35,581 nucleotides of DNA from Burkholderiales bacterium (GTDB lineage Bacteria; Pseudomonadota; Gammaproteobacteria; Burkholderiales; Burkholderiaceae_C). The first letter of the stretch is position 1. Each line of letters starts with the position of its first letter. This document shows, piece after piece, positions 1 to 8,888 of this stretch. The stretch is taken from assembly GCA_026932235.1 (NCBI GenBank), contig JAIXKR010000050.1, positions 1 to 35,581 on the forward strand, written 5' to 3'. The translations under genes and the position numbers were made by a program. The notes below the pieces were generated by a model. The model was not told the origin of the DNA, ran no database searches, and worked only from the letters and a program-made list of their open reading frames with translations.

Positions 1-797
1 GTGAACTCCTGGCGGATGAACTCGGTGAGCATCGTCGCCAGGCCCTCGGAGGTCTTGAGCATCACGTTGCCGACGAAGCCGTCGCAGACGACGACGTCGC
101 TCGTGCCCTTGTAGATGTCGTTGCCCTCGACGTTGCCGATGAAATTCAGGTGGCCGGCGTCATGGGCCGCGCGAAGCAGTTCACCGGCCTGACGGATCGT
201 CTCGCCGCCCTTGATGATCTCCTCGCCGATGTTGAGCAGGCCGACCTTGGGCTCCCAGGACTCGTCGTCCTGCATCGCGGCGGCGAGCGCCGCGCCCATC
301 ACCGCGAACTGCAACAGGTGCTCGGCCGTGCAATCGACGTTGGCGCCGAGGTCGAGCACCGTTGTCGTGCGATCGGCCTGGTTGGGCATCGCGTAGGCGA
401 TCGCCGGGCGCTCGATGCCCTCCATCGTCTTCAGCACGTAGCGCGAAAGCGCCATCAGCGCGCCGGTGTTGCCGGCCGAGACACAGGCCTGTGCGGCCGG
501 TGGCAGCCCCTCGCGCGCCTTGAGCTGCGAGATCGCCACGCGCATCGACGAGTCGCGCTTGTGGCGCATCGCGGTCTCGATCGGGTCGTCCATCTCGACG
601 ACCTGGGTGGCGACGACGCGCGTGCAGCGCGGCCAGTCCTTCGCCTGGGACAGCACCGCCTCGGTGCCGACGAGAACCAGGCTTGCGTCCGGATGGCGGT
701 CGAGGAAGACGCGGCACGCCGGCATCGTGCTGGCAGGGCCGTGATCCCCGCCCATGCAGTCGACCGCCACGCACGCCGATGTCGTCGCCACGGACAC
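1..797 (-). CDS. plsX: Phosphate acyltransferase PlsX, C-terminus cut by window edge
   Basis: PlsX makes acyl-phosphate from acyl-ACP and inorganic phosphate, the first step of the PlsX/PlsY route to lysophosphatidic acid; it is a peripheral membrane enzyme. The translation has the family N-terminus ([12 protein letters not shown]) and the conserved stretches [38 protein letters not shown] and [13 protein letters not shown]. About 265 codons are visible of the usual 330-350; the rest lies beyond position 1. An in-frame TAG sits five codons upstream of GTG 797. A second GTG at 791 is eight bases from a GAGG and is an equally good start. It follows rpmF in the conserved yceD-rpmF-plsX order. 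Confidence 0.95.
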   Translation of the reverse strand, partial: MSVATTSACVAVDCMGGDHGPASTMPACRVFLDRHPDASLVLVGTEAVLSQAKDWPRCTRVVATQVVEMDDPIETAMRHKRDSSMRVAISQLKAREGLPPAAQACVSAGNTGALMALSRYVLKTMEGIERPAIAYAMPNQADRTTTVLDLGANVDCTAEHLLQFAVMGAALAAAMQDDESWEPKVGLLNIGEEIIKGGETIRQAGELLRAAHDAGHLNFIGNVEGNDIYKGTSDVVVCDGFVGNVMLKTSEGLATMLTEFIRQEF

Positions 798-865
798 AGC
801 CTCGAAGGCCTAGGATAGGGCTCGCGATTCAGCTGCTCGCGAGCCGCTGCGCATCGCGCCCGCGT

Positions 866-1048
866 TCAGGCGTCGGCCTTGGTCTTGACGACCTTGCGCC
901 CGCGGTAGAAACCGGTCGGGCTGATGTGGTGGCGCAGATGGACCTCGCCGGTCGTCGGCTCGATCGCGGTGCCGGGCACCGTCAGCGCCTGGTGCGAGCG
1001 GTGCATGCCGCGCTTGGACGGCGATTTCTTGTTCTGCTGAACGGCCAT
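866..1048 (-). CDS. rpmF: 50S ribosomal protein L32
   Basis: A 60-residue basic protein starting [19 protein letters not shown], the hallmark N-terminus of bacterial L32, with the family length and the [15 protein letters not shown]-terminal part. It is a structural protein of the large ribosomal subunit. A good AGGAG ribosome binding site lies about eight bases upstream of the ATG. The zinc-binding cysteines found in some L32 proteins are absent, so this is the Cys-minus form. It sits between yceD and plsX, linking ribosome and phospholipid synthesis as in most proteobacteria. Confidence 0.97.
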   Translation of the reverse strand: MAVQQNKKSPSKRGMHRSHQALTVPGTAIEPTTGEVHLRHHISPTGFYRGRKVVKTKADA

Positions 1049-1142
1049 GGGGGAATCTCCTGCAATCGCGGCCCCGGGCGCACAAGGAGATGCGCCGGCT
1101 GATCAGGCCGCACGGCACCCGCATGGCGCCGAAAAGCCCTCT

Positions 1143-1151
1143 AGTATAGCA
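1143..1151 (-). promoter_or_regulatory. Extended -10 promoter upstream of rpmF-plsX
   Basis: On the minus strand the sequence reads TGCTATACT: a TG-n motif directly before a -10 hexamer matching TATAAT at five of six positions. No good -35 is visible, as expected for extended -10 promoters. It would start a leader of roughly 85-90 bases before rpmF and would give rpmF-plsX expression independent of yceD. The surrounding gap (1049-1209) shows no other feature. Confidence 0.5.
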
Positions 1152-1209
1152 GTGCAGGCCAATTTCGAGGCGTCAGTGCCCTCGGCGCAAGCACTTCGGG
1201 ACGCCAGGC

Positions 1210-1761
1210 TCAGTCGGAATCACGTCGCGCCCCGATCATCCCCGCCAGCGCGGCGAAGGGCTTGTCGCCGGCGGCCGATCCGTTGCCGCCGCCTTCCAAT
1301 GGCTGCGGACAGACCTCGTGCCGCGGCACCAGCGGCAGGTCCAGCAGCAGCTCGTCCTCCAGCAGCGCGTGCAGGTCGAGCTCGCGTTCGAGCACGAGCA
1401 CCTCGTGCTCGACCTCGGCATCGAGCAGTCGTGCCGTCTCCTCGTCCGCCACGAACTGGTAATCGCGCTCGAGCGTGAGGGTCTCATGCGTCGGCCCCAG
1501 GCAGCGCTGGCAGACGAGTGGGAGCACCGTCCGCGCCTCCAGATGCACCCAGGCCTGCGTCGCACCGCCACGCTGCGGGACCTCCTCACCCCGCACGGTC
1601 CAGTCCACCGCGCCCTGCACGGTGCCGTCGTGGCTCGCCGCCAGCGCGTCGCGCAGCCGCGTGAAGCCCGAGAGCGGCCACCGGCCGCTCAGCGTCGCGC
1701 CGTTCTTGGAGAAGGCCCGCGCGTCGAGGCGTCGAGGATTGAACTCAGGCGTCTTCTTCAT
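1210..1761 (-). CDS. yceD: DUF177/YceD family protein, 23S rRNA accumulation factor
   Basis: YceD proteins are needed for normal 23S rRNA accumulation; the molecular mechanism is not settled. The 183-residue product has the conserved CQRCLGP zinc-like motif in the middle, an acidic region, and the PLVPRHEVCPQP element near the C-terminus. I chose ATG 1761 (MKKTPEFNPRRLDARAF), which matches the usual start. A longer reading from 1794 would add eleven residues and overlap the maf start codon. The gene is divergent from maf, with only about 32 bases between starts, so promoters must lie inside the neighbouring coding sequences. Confidence 0.9.
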   Translation of the reverse strand: MKKTPEFNPRRLDARAFSKNGATLSGRWPLSGFTRLRDALAASHDGTVQGAVDWTVRGEEVPQRGGATQAWVHLEARTVLPLVCQRCLGPTHETLTLERDYQFVADEETARLLDAEVEHEVLVLERELDLHALLEDELLLDLPLVPRHEVCPQPLEGGGNGSAAGDKPFAALAGMIGARRDSD

Positions 1762-1793
1762 GTCCGGGTCAGTGTAGCCGGGGCAGTGGAACA

Positions 1794-2402
1794 ATGCCGC
1801 CGATGACGCGCCCCCCCTTGATCCTCGGCTCTACCTCGCGCTACCGCCGGGAGCTGCTGCAGCGCTTGCGCCTGCCGTTCGAAGCGGTCGCGCCGCAGGT
1901 CGACGAAACACCCCTCCCCGGCGAGGCACCCGCGGCGCTGGCGCAACGGCTTGCGCTGGCCAAGGCGCGTGAAGTCGCCGGCCGTCACCCGCAGGCCGTC
2001 GTCATCGGCTCGGATCAGGTCGCCGAACTCGACGGCGAGGCGATCGGCAAGCCCGGCACGCACGAGCGCGCCGTGGCGCAACTGCAGCGCATGAGCGGGC
2101 GCACGCTGGTGTTCCACACGGCGGTCGCCGTCGCCTGCATGGCCCAGGGCTTCGAGCGCGTCGAACTCGCCCCGGTGCGCGTGACCATGCGGCAGCTGCG
2201 CGCCGCGGAGATCGAGCGCTACCTGCGGCTCGAGCAGCCTTACGACTGTGCCGGCAGCGCGAAGTCCGAGACGCTCGGCATCGCGCTGCTCTCGGCGATC
2301 GAGAGCGACGATCCGACCGCGCTCGTCGGGCTGCCGCTGATCCGCACCTGCGCGCTGCTGCGCGAAGCGGGCCTGGACCCGCTCGCGGCAGCCGGGTCAT
2401 GA
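1794..2402 (+). CDS. maf: Maf-family nucleotide pyrophosphatase, YceF (m7GTP) type
   Basis: Maf proteins hydrolyse non-canonical or modified nucleoside triphosphates; the YceF subfamily prefers 7-methyl-GTP. Visible motifs are the N-terminal LILGSTSRYRRELL loop, DETP, VVIGSDQVAELDG with the catalytic Asp, IGKPGTHERAVAQL, and the YceF-type PYDCAGSAKSE motif followed by a DPTALVGLPL region. The length (202 residues) is typical. ATG 1803 (MTRPPLILGS) is an alternative start; neither has a strong Shine-Dalgarno sequence. Its stop overlaps the start of the next gene by ATGA, indicating translational coupling. Confidence 0.93.
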   Translation: MPPMTRPPLILGSTSRYRRELLQRLRLPFEAVAPQVDETPLPGEAPAALAQRLALAKAREVAGRHPQAVVIGSDQVAELDGEAIGKPGTHERAVAQLQRMSGRTLVFHTAVAVACMAQGFERVELAPVRVTMRQLRAAEIERYLRLEQPYDCAGSAKSETLGIALLSAIESDDPTALVGLPLIRTCALLREAGLDPLAAAGS

Positions 2403-3166
2403 ACGACGGCGCACCGGGACGGCTGCTGCTCGTTCCCAACACCCTGGACCACGGCAGCGATCCGGTGCCGATCGAGGCGGTGCTCGCGCGCGGCGTGCTC
2501 GAGCAGGCGGCCGCGCTGCGCCACTGGGTCGTCGAGGATGCCCGCAGCGCGCGCGCCTTCCTCAAGCGGGTCGGCGCGGTCACGCCGCTTGGCGCGCCGC
2601 TGCAGGAGATCACGATCGCCGAGCTGCCGCGCGCGCGCAAGGGCAGCGGCGAGCAAGCTCCTGCGTCGGCATGGACGGCGCTGCTGCAACCGGCACTGGC
2701 CGGGCACGACCTCGGCCTGCTCTCCGAAGCCGGCCTGCCTGCGGTGGCCGACCCTGGCGCCCAACTGGTCGCCGCAGCGCATGAGGCCGGCCTGCGCGTG
2801 CTGCCCCTGGCCGGGCCGAGTGCGCTGATGCTGGCCCTGGCCGCCAGCGGCCTGGACGGGCAGAGCTTCGCCTTCGTCGGCTACCTGCCGCAGGAAGCGC
2901 TTGCGCGCGAGCGCCGGCTGCGGGAACTGGAAGCGCTCTCGCGGCGGCAGCGTCAGACGCAGCTCTTCATCGAGACGCCCTACCGCAATGCAGCGCTCGC
3001 CGCGGCGCTGCTGGCCGCGCTGCAACCGTCGACGCGGCTGGCGATCGCCTGCGGGCTGACGCTGCCCAACGGCTTCAACCGCTGCTGTCGCGTGGCCGAT
3101 TGGCGTCGCACGCCACCGGCGATGCCCGACCGCCTTCCTGCCGTGTTCGCCCTGCTGGCCGACTGA
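2399..3166 (+). CDS. RsmI-like SAM-dependent methyltransferase (tetrapyrrole methylase family)
   Basis: A 255-residue protein of the tetrapyrrole methylase superfamily and a divergent relative of RsmI, the 16S rRNA C1402 2'-O-methyltransferase. Features are GRLLLVPNTL at the N-terminus (residues 7-16), the LLSEAGLPAVADPGAQLV segment (about 115-132) matching the family DAG(T/M)P-ADPG motif, LAGPSALMLALAASGL (about 140-155), and FVGYLPQ. It lacks the C-terminal extension of true RsmI. It commonly follows maf in betaproteobacteria. The specific substrate is unknown. It is convergent with rhlE; a 7-bp inverted repeat (CTGAACG, 3163-3169, with its complement at 3184-3190) spans the junction without a T-run. 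Confidence 0.85.
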   Translation: MNDGAPGRLLLVPNTLDHGSDPVPIEAVLARGVLEQAAALRHWVVEDARSARAFLKRVGAVTPLGAPLQEITIAELPRARKGSGEQAPASAWTALLQPALAGHDLGLLSEAGLPAVADPGAQLVAAAHEAGLRVLPLAGPSALMLALAASGLDGQSFAFVGYLPQEALARERRLRELEALSRRQRQTQLFIETPYRNAALAAALLAALQPSTRLAIACGLTLPNGFNRCCRVADWRRTPPAMPDRLPAVFALLAD

Positions 3167-3186
3167 ACGCCGGCTGCTCCTGCCGT

Positions 3187-4623
3187 TCAGCCGCCGAGCA
3201 GCGCGGCGACCTTGCGCTTCGGGCGGATGTTGGGCGTCTTCGCCGGCAACTCGGACTTGCCACGCTCCCAGGCCGGGCTGGCGTCGCCGGCCGGCTCCTC
3301 GTAGGGACGGTCGAAGAAGGGATCGTTCACCGGCGCCGACGCACTGCGCCGCGGCGGCGCCGCGGCACGGCCTTCGCGCCGGGCCCGACGCTCGTCGCCG
3401 CGGTCGTCGTCGCGCTGGCGGCGGCGCGGCCGCGTGTCCTCGAGCTCGAAGGGCTCGATCTCGATCTGCTTCTTGATCAGGCGCTCGATCTCGCCGATCT
3501 GGCGCGAATCGTCGCGCGTCACCAGCGTCACCGCCAGGCCCGAGGCGCCCGCCCGTCCGGTGCGGCCGATGCGATGCACGTAGTCCTCGGCGTTGAAGGG
3601 CACGTCGAAGTTGAAGACCGCGGGCAGGTCGGCGATATCCAGACCGCGCGCCGCGACGTCGGTGGCCACCAGCAGGTCGACCTCGCCGCGCTTGAAGGCG
3701 TCGAGCGACTTCAGCCGCTCGTCCTGCGACTTGTCGCCGTGCAGCGCCGCGGTCTTCAGGCCGTCGCGCTCGAAGGCGCGCGCCATGCGCGCCGCACCCA
3801 GCTTGGAGTTCAGGAAGACGATCGCCTGCGCCAGCTCACGCTCGCGCAGTATCTGCCGCACCGCGGCGCGCTTGTCGTCGTCGGCCACACGGTAGAAACG
3901 CTGCTCGACCGTCGACGCGGTGGCGTTCGGACGCGCGACCTCGACCGTGACCGGATCCTGCAGGTAGCTCTCGGCCAGACGCTTGATTTCCGGCGAGAAG
4001 GTGGCCGAGAAGAGCAGCGTCTGCCGCTGCCTGGGCAGGTAGGACAGGATGCGCTGCAGGTCGGGCAGGAAGCCGATGTCCAGCATGCGGTCGGCCTCGT
4101 CGAGCACGACGTACTCGACCTGGTTGAGGACCGCGTTCTTCGCCTCGATGTGGTCCAGCAGCCGCCCGGGGGTGGCGATCAGCACCTCGACGCCGGCCTT
4201 GAGCTGTGCGGTCTGCGGCTTCATGTCGACGCCGCCGAACACCACTGCCGAGCGCAGCTGCGTGTGCTGCGCGTAGTTCTTGACGTTGGCCGCAACCTGG
4301 TCGGCGAGCTCGCGCGTCGGTGCCAGGACCAGCGCACGCACCGGGTGCCGCGCCGGCGACATGCTCGCGTTCTCGTGACGCAGCATCTTCTGCAGCAGCG
4401 GCAGCGAGAAGGCCGCGGTCTTGCCGGTCCCGGTCTGCGCCGCCCCCATCACGTCGCGGCCGGCGAGCACGATCGGGATCGCCTTGGCCTGGATCGGGGT
4501 CATCGATTCGTAGCCCGAGTCGGCCACTGCGCGCAGGAGCTTGGCGTCCAGCGCCAAGCTGTCGAACCGCGCAGCGGGCGCGGTCACCGTTGAAACTTCA
4601 GTCACATTCGTATTATCCCGCAC
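3187..4623 (-). CDS. rhlE: DEAD-box ATP-dependent RNA helicase, RhlE type
   Basis: All superfamily 2 DEAD-box motifs are present in order: F-x17-TPIQAKAIP (Q motif), AQTGTGKT (Walker A), PTRELADQ, TPGRLLDHI, VLDEADRML, SATFSPEI, then in the second RecA domain ALHGDKSQDER, VATDVAARGLD and HRIGRTGRAG. After about residue 385 comes a basic Arg/Asp-rich tail ending in PKRKVAALLGG, typical of RhlE-type helicases in Burkholderiales. These act in rRNA maturation and RNA turnover. The longest start is GTG 4623. A GATAAT hexamer at 4612-4617 lies just inside it, so if that is a -10 box the real start is a few codons downstream. Confidence 0.95.
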   Translation of the reverse strand: MRDNTNVTEVSTVTAPAARFDSLALDAKLLRAVADSGYESMTPIQAKAIPIVLAGRDVMGAAQTGTGKTAAFSLPLLQKMLRHENASMSPARHPVRALVLAPTRELADQVAANVKNYAQHTQLRSAVVFGGVDMKPQTAQLKAGVEVLIATPGRLLDHIEAKNAVLNQVEYVVLDEADRMLDIGFLPDLQRILSYLPRQRQTLLFSATFSPEIKRLAESYLQDPVTVEVARPNATASTVEQRFYRVADDDKRAAVRQILRERELAQAIVFLNSKLGAARMARAFERDGLKTAALHGDKSQDERLKSLDAFKRGEVDLLVATDVAARGLDIADLPAVFNFDVPFNAEDYVHRIGRTGRAGASGLAVTLVTRDDSRQIGEIERLIKKQIEIEPFELEDTRPRRRQRDDDRGDERRARREGRAAAPPRRSASAPVNDPFFDRPYEEPAGDASPAWERGKSELPAKTPNIRPKRKVAALLGG

Positions 4624-4818
4624 GCCCGTCCTCGGGGCGCGAGGGAAGCGCGATCACCTGCAATGAAACGGTCTACCCGTCGACGCGTGCCGTTGTCGTT
4701 GCTTGTGCGCAACGGATCGCCGATCCGCTCGGCCTCGCGCGACCGATCCGACCCGACGCGAAAGCAACAGCAACGGAATTTGTAACCAGGAAAACCGCGG
4801 TGCGGCCGAAGCCTCTCT

Positions 4819-4824
4819 TAAAAT
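4819..4824 (+). promoter_or_regulatory. Possible -10 box before the glycosyltransferase genes
   Basis: The 211-base gap between rhlE and the glycosyltransferase gene (4624-4834) holds no gene. TAAAAT at this position matches the -10 consensus at five of six bases but has no clear -35, and it would leave an almost leaderless transcript for the ATG at 4835. Weak support only. Confidence 0.3.
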
Positions 4825-4834
4825 CCCGCGCGTC

Positions 4835-5914
4835 ATGAGTCTGTCGACAGCGCGAGCGGCCGAGCCGGAGAAGACCAAGAAGGGCCGCCCAACAGCATCG
4901 GTGGTCGATGCCCTGCTCTCGCCGTGGGAGGAATTCCGCCGCGTCATTCCGCTCGTCTCGCTGAAGACGCTGGGCCTGCGCGCGCACCCTTCGGTGCCCA
5001 AGGTCGCGGTGCTGATGTGCACGATGCAGGGGCAGCGCTTCCTGGCCGAGCAGCTCAACTCGATCGCGCTGCAAAGCCATCCGCGCTGGGCCATCTGGGC
5101 TTCCGACGACGGTTCGGGCGATCACACGCAAGCAATCCTGAGGTACTACCAGGCGCACTGGGGGCGGGACCGGATCTCCATCCACGACGGCCCGGCCGAA
5201 GGCTCGACGGCCAACTTCCTCTCACTCACCTGTCGCGCCGACATCGACGCCGACCATTTCGCCTACGCCGACCAGGACGATGTCTGGGAGTCGGACAAAC
5301 TGGAGCGCGCCGTCGAGTGGCTCAGCAGCGTCCCGGCGGACGTGCCGGCGCTCTACGGCTCGCGCACGCTGCTGGTCGACGCGCGCAACCAGCACATCGG
5401 CTACTCGTCGCTCTTCACGAAGGCACCGAGCTTTCGCAACGCGCTCGTGCAGAGCATCGCCGGCGGCAACACGATGGTCTTCAACCGCGCCGCGCGCGAC
5501 CTGCTGCGGCGGGCCGGCGAGGACGTCGAGGCGATCACGCACGACTGGTGGGCCTACATGCTCGTGACCGGCTGCGGTGGCCGCGTGCACTACGACCCCT
5601 ACCCGACCGTGCGCTACCGGCAGCACGAAGGCAACCAGTTCGGCTCCAACGCGACCATACTCGCCCAGGCGAGCCGCGCCCGCCAATTGCTTCAGGGCCG
5701 TTTCCGTGGCTGGGTCGATTCCAACCTGCGCGCGCTCTCGCGCGTCTATCCGATGCTCACGCCGGAGAACCAGCGCGTTCTCGACGCGTTCGTCGACGCG
5801 CGTCAGCGCCGCCTGCCGGGGCGGCTCGCCGGGCTGCGCGAGGCCGGCATTTTTCGCCAGACGCTGCTCGGCAACCTCGGGCTGACCGCTGCCGCGCTGA
5901 TCAATCGCCTGTGA
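4835..5914 (+). CDS. GT2-family glycosyltransferase (rhamnosyltransferase-like)
   Basis: This 359-residue protein has a GT-A fold N-terminal domain: VAVLMCTMQGQRFLAEQLNSI (about residues 56-76), ASDDGSGDHT as the nucleotide-sugar binding segment, and YADQDDVWESDKL as the metal-binding DxD region. That combination is typical of GT2 enzymes that add sugars to lipopolysaccharide or O-antigen. A C-terminal helical part follows RYRQHEGNQFGS. ATG 4835 is used because the upstream frame has no family similarity. No membrane segments are seen, so it probably acts at the cytoplasmic face. It is first in a three-gene + strand unit and overlaps the next start by GTGA. The sugar donor and acceptor are unknown. 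Confidence 0.88.
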   Translation: MSLSTARAAEPEKTKKGRPTASVVDALLSPWEEFRRVIPLVSLKTLGLRAHPSVPKVAVLMCTMQGQRFLAEQLNSIALQSHPRWAIWASDDGSGDHTQAILRYYQAHWGRDRISIHDGPAEGSTANFLSLTCRADIDADHFAYADQDDVWESDKLERAVEWLSSVPADVPALYGSRTLLVDARNQHIGYSSLFTKAPSFRNALVQSIAGGNTMVFNRAARDLLRRAGEDVEAITHDWWAYMLVTGCGGRVHYDPYPTVRYRQHEGNQFGSNATILAQASRARQLLQGRFRGWVDSNLRALSRVYPMLTPENQRVLDAFVDARQRRLPGRLAGLREAGIFRQTLLGNLGLTAAALINRL

Positions 5915-6918
5915 GGCCGGGGCCGGGAAGTGCGGCCCGTGGCCCTGTGACCCTCCCGGCTGCCTTGACCCCCGCGGGTTCGCCACCCTCCCCTGCCATC
6001 GGCGCCGCGACGACCGCCGCCGTGCTCGTCGTTCACGGCACGGTCGGCGAGCTGCAACCGGCGCTCGCCGCGCTGACCGCGCTGCTCGCACGCGTCGTTC
6101 TCGTCGACAACAACGAAGCGCCTTCGGCCGAGCTCGCGCGGCAGGCCAGTGCAGTGGGGGGCGTCGAACTGCTGCACCAAGGCAATCGCGGCGGCCTGGC
6201 CGGGGCCTACAACCGCGCGCTGCGCCATCTGCAGGAGGCAGTGGATGCCGCCGCCCTGACACCGCCGCGGCAGATCGTCTTCGTCGACCAGGACTCGGAC
6301 CCCGCGGTGCTCGGCGCCTTTCTCGCCGATCCCGAGGTGCGCGCGCTGCTCGCGCGCGACGACGTCGCCGCCGTGGCAGCGGCCTACCGCGACCGCGCGA
6401 CCGCGCTGCGCGCGCGCTACATCGAGCTCGGCCGCTGGCGGCTGCAGCACCTGCCGCGCGAGTTCGGCGGCTCGCGGCGCGTCGCCTTCGTGATCAACTC
6501 GATGTCGGTGTGGCGCCTCGACGCGCTGGCGCGGCTCGGCGACTTCGACGAGACGCTCGCGATCGACCATGTCGACACCGAGCATTGCCTGCGCGCACGC
6601 CGGCAAGGCCTTGCCGTCTGGGTGCACGGCAGCCACGTCTTCGCGCACGCGATCGGGCGCCGCAAGCGCTACCGCCTGTTCGGACGCGACCTGCAGGCCA
6701 CCGGCCACGGCCCGGCGCGGCGGCGGATGATCGGGCGCAACACGATGCTGCTGCTGCGCCGCTGGGGCGGGCGCGAACCGGCCTTCGCGCGCCTGTGCCT
6801 GCTGCGCCTGGCCTACGAGGCAACGGGCATCGTGCTGGCCGAGGAGCAGCGCGCGACCCGGCTTGCCGCGCTGCTGCGCGGCGCGCTCGAGGGTCTCTTC
6901 GCACGGCGTGCCCCATGA
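5911..6918 (+). CDS. GT2-family glycosyltransferase, RfbF/rhamnosyltransferase-like
   Basis: A second GT2 enzyme of 335 residues. The N-terminal Rossmann-like half contains VLVDNNEAPS, the HQGNRGGLAGAYNRAL segment and IVFVDQDSDP, the DxD-containing motif typical of RfbF-type dTDP-rhamnosyltransferases. AIDHVDTEHCLRARRQG in the middle matches the catalytic D-x-E-c-R region of the family. No ATG is suitably placed: GTG 5911 overlaps the previous stop (GTGA) and GTG 5947 is an alternative. The stop overlaps the next gene by ATGA. Its position predicts a role in O-antigen or capsule repeat assembly. The donor is inferred from motif resemblance only. Confidence 0.85.
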   Translation: MRPGPGSAARGPVTLPAALTPAGSPPSPAIGAATTAAVLVVHGTVGELQPALAALTALLARVVLVDNNEAPSAELARQASAVGGVELLHQGNRGGLAGAYNRALRHLQEAVDAAALTPPRQIVFVDQDSDPAVLGAFLADPEVRALLARDDVAAVAAAYRDRATALRARYIELGRWRLQHLPREFGGSRRVAFVINSMSVWRLDALARLGDFDETLAIDHVDTEHCLRARRQGLAVWVHGSHVFAHAIGRRKRYRLFGRDLQATGHGPARRRMIGRNTMLLLRRWGGREPAFARLCLLRLAYEATGIVLAEEQRATRLAALLRGALEGLFARRAP

Positions 6919-8120
6919 GCCTCGGATCGGCAGGCAAGCAGGGGCCGTGGTGGGCGGGCGCGAGCCCGCTGCTGGCCTGGGCGCTGTACCTGCCGCTGGG
7001 GGCGCGCTATGCGCTCGCGCTCGGCGCGGCCGGGCTCGCGACCCTTCAACTGCGGCGCGCCGGCCGCCTGCGCGCGGCGTTCGACAACCCCGCCGCGTGC
7101 GCTTGGCTGGCGCTGCTGGCCTGGCTGGCGCTGACGGCGCTGTGGTCGCCGGCCGATCCGGCGCGCATCGCCAGCCACCTGTGGACCTACGCACTGCCGC
7201 TGCTGCTGCCCTTGCTGGCCGCGGCGATGGACCCGGCCTGGGCGCAGCGCGCCCTGCAGCAGTTCGGCATCGCCTCCGCACTCGTCGGCGGCCTCTTCCT
7301 GCTGCACCGCCTCGGGCTGCCCGCGGAATCGGCGGCCTGGGAAAGCACCGTCGCCGCCAGCGGCAACCAGCGCATCGCCAACTCGATCCTGCTCGCCCTG
7401 GGCAGCGTGCTCGCGCTGTGGCAATGCGCGCAGGCCAGGGGCCGCCGGCGGGTACGGGCCGCCTGGATGCTCGCAGCGGCGCTGGCGGCGCTGGGCCTGG
7501 CGCTGCAGGACCGCCGCTCGGGCATGCTGCTGCTGCCGCTGCTGCTGCTCGTATGGATCCTGCGCAGCCAGCGCTCCCGGCTCGAGCGCCTGCTGCTGCT
7601 GGGCGCCCTGGCGCTGGCCTGCACGCTGGCCTGGATCGCCTCCGACGGCGTGCGCCAGCGCTTCGACGAAGGCTGGCGCGAACTGCAGGCCGACACCTCG
7701 ACCGACGCCGTCGCCACGAGCTGGGGGCAGCGCGTGCGCATGAACGTGCTGACCGCGCGCATGGTCTCCGAGCGGCCTTGGTTCGGGCATGGCGTGGGAA
7801 GCTGGATCCAGACCTGGCAGCAGCGCGTCACCCCCGGCACCGAGCTGCACGAGCACACCACGCCGCACAACGAGTACCTGCTCGTCGCCCAGCAGGGAGG
7901 CGCCGTCGCGCTGGTCCTGCTGCTGGCCGCAGGCGTGGTGACCTGGCGCCGGGCTCTGGCCGGCGGTGCTGCAGGCATCCCGCTGCTGCTGGCCTGCACC
8001 GCGATCGCCGCGACCGGCCTCTTCAACGCCGTGCTGCGCGACGCCAAGTTCTCGCTGCCGCTGCTGCTGCTGGCGGCGGCGGCGGCAGCAGCGGCCCGGC
8101 AGCCGTCGCCGCCCGACTGA
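6915..8120 (+). CDS. O-antigen ligase / polymerase family membrane protein (Wzy_C/WaaL-like)
   Basis: A 401-residue polytopic inner-membrane protein with about ten hydrophobic segments and one large periplasmic loop. The loop (about residues 270-325) carries RMVSERPWFGHGVGSW and HEHTTPHNEYLLVAQQGG, the conserved R...H-N-x-L signature of the Wzy_C family, which transfers or polymerises lipid-linked O-antigen. Ligases and polymerases of this family cannot be separated by eye; the linked ABC-2 exporter favours a WaaL-like ligase (inference). The C-terminus is a poly-Ala stretch. It is convergent with the PIG-L gene, with only six bases between stops, so no separate terminator fits. Confidence 0.87.
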   Translation: MSLGSAGKQGPWWAGASPLLAWALYLPLGARYALALGAAGLATLQLRRAGRLRAAFDNPAACAWLALLAWLALTALWSPADPARIASHLWTYALPLLLPLLAAAMDPAWAQRALQQFGIASALVGGLFLLHRLGLPAESAAWESTVAASGNQRIANSILLALGSVLALWQCAQARGRRRVRAAWMLAAALAALGLALQDRRSGMLLLPLLLLVWILRSQRSRLERLLLLGALALACTLAWIASDGVRQRFDEGWRELQADTSTDAVATSWGQRVRMNVLTARMVSERPWFGHGVGSWIQTWQQRVTPGTELHEHTTPHNEYLLVAQQGGAVALVLLLAAGVVTWRRALAGGAAGIPLLLACTAIAATGLFNAVLRDAKFSLPLLLLAAAAAAAARQPSPPD

Positions 8121-8126
8121 AGTCCG

Positions 8127-8876
8127 TCAGCCGGCCTCGACGCCCAGCCGCCGCGCCAGCTGCTGCCGGATCGACTCCAGCAGCGCCCCAGCCCCCTCGC
8201 GCGGTACGGGCCCGGCCCGCCACAGCGCCTCGGCATGCGTCACCGCGGCACCCAGCGTGTAGGCGCGATAGCGGTTGAGTGCCAGCACCTGCTCGTCGTA
8301 GCGCTGCACGCCCAGCTGCGAGCCGAAGCAGGCGATCGCCGCGCGCTTGCGCGCGAGCACCGGGGTGATGTCCACGAGCGCGTTGGGCATCAGCGCCTGC
8401 CCGACCTCGTAGAAGACGAGTTCGACCGCCGTGCCGGCGGCAGCGTCGATGGCCGCCCGGCAGACCGCGCGATGATCCGGATGCACCTCGAAGGGCGAGG
8501 GCGCCAGCAGCCACTGCGGCTGCTGCGCCTCGATGGCCTCGCGGATGCGCTGCGCCAGCGCGGCATCGGGCCGCAGGCCGCGATCGGGCAGGCGCCAGAA
8601 CTGCAGGGCCCGGCCTGCGGGGTCATGGCCCAGCGCCGCCGCCGCGGCGCGGCTCTCGCGCTCGCGCACCGCGGCCTCGCCGCCCGCGCCGCCATCGCTG
8701 ACGACGACGACGCAGGCCTCACCGCCCTGGTCCAGCGCCCGCGCGAGCGTGCCGCCGACGCCGAACACCTCGTCGTCGGGATGGGGCGCCAGCACCAGCA
8801 GGCGCCGTGCCGGCAGCGGCTCCAGGGGCCGGTAGGGAACGAGATCGGGCTCGGGAATGGGCTGCCAGGTCGTCAC
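8127..8876 (-). CDS. PIG-L/LmbE family deacetylase
   Basis: A 249-residue zinc-dependent N-deacetylase of the PIG-L family. The metal and catalytic motif APHPDDEVFGVGG is at about residues 29-41 and the second zinc ligand motif HPDH at about 132-135. Family members remove acetyl groups from N-acetyl sugars such as GlcNAc. The start is GTG 8876, twelve bases after the stop of the upstream gene, so it is the last gene of the minus-strand operon. Together with the GNAT-like neighbour it suggests editing of N-acyl groups on a surface glycan (inference). The substrate is unknown. Confidence 0.9.
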   Translation of the reverse strand: MTTWQPIPEPDLVPYRPLEPLPARRLLVLAPHPDDEVFGVGGTLARALDQGGEACVVVVSDGGAGGEAAVRERESRAAAAALGHDPAGRALQFWRLPDRGLRPDAALAQRIREAIEAQQPQWLLAPSPFEVHPDHRAVCRAAIDAAAGTAVELVFYEVGQALMPNALVDITPVLARKRAAIACFGSQLGVQRYDEQVLALNRYRAYTLGAAVTHAEALWRAGPVPREGAGALLESIRQQLARRLGVEAG

Positions 8877-8888
8877 GTCGTCTCGATG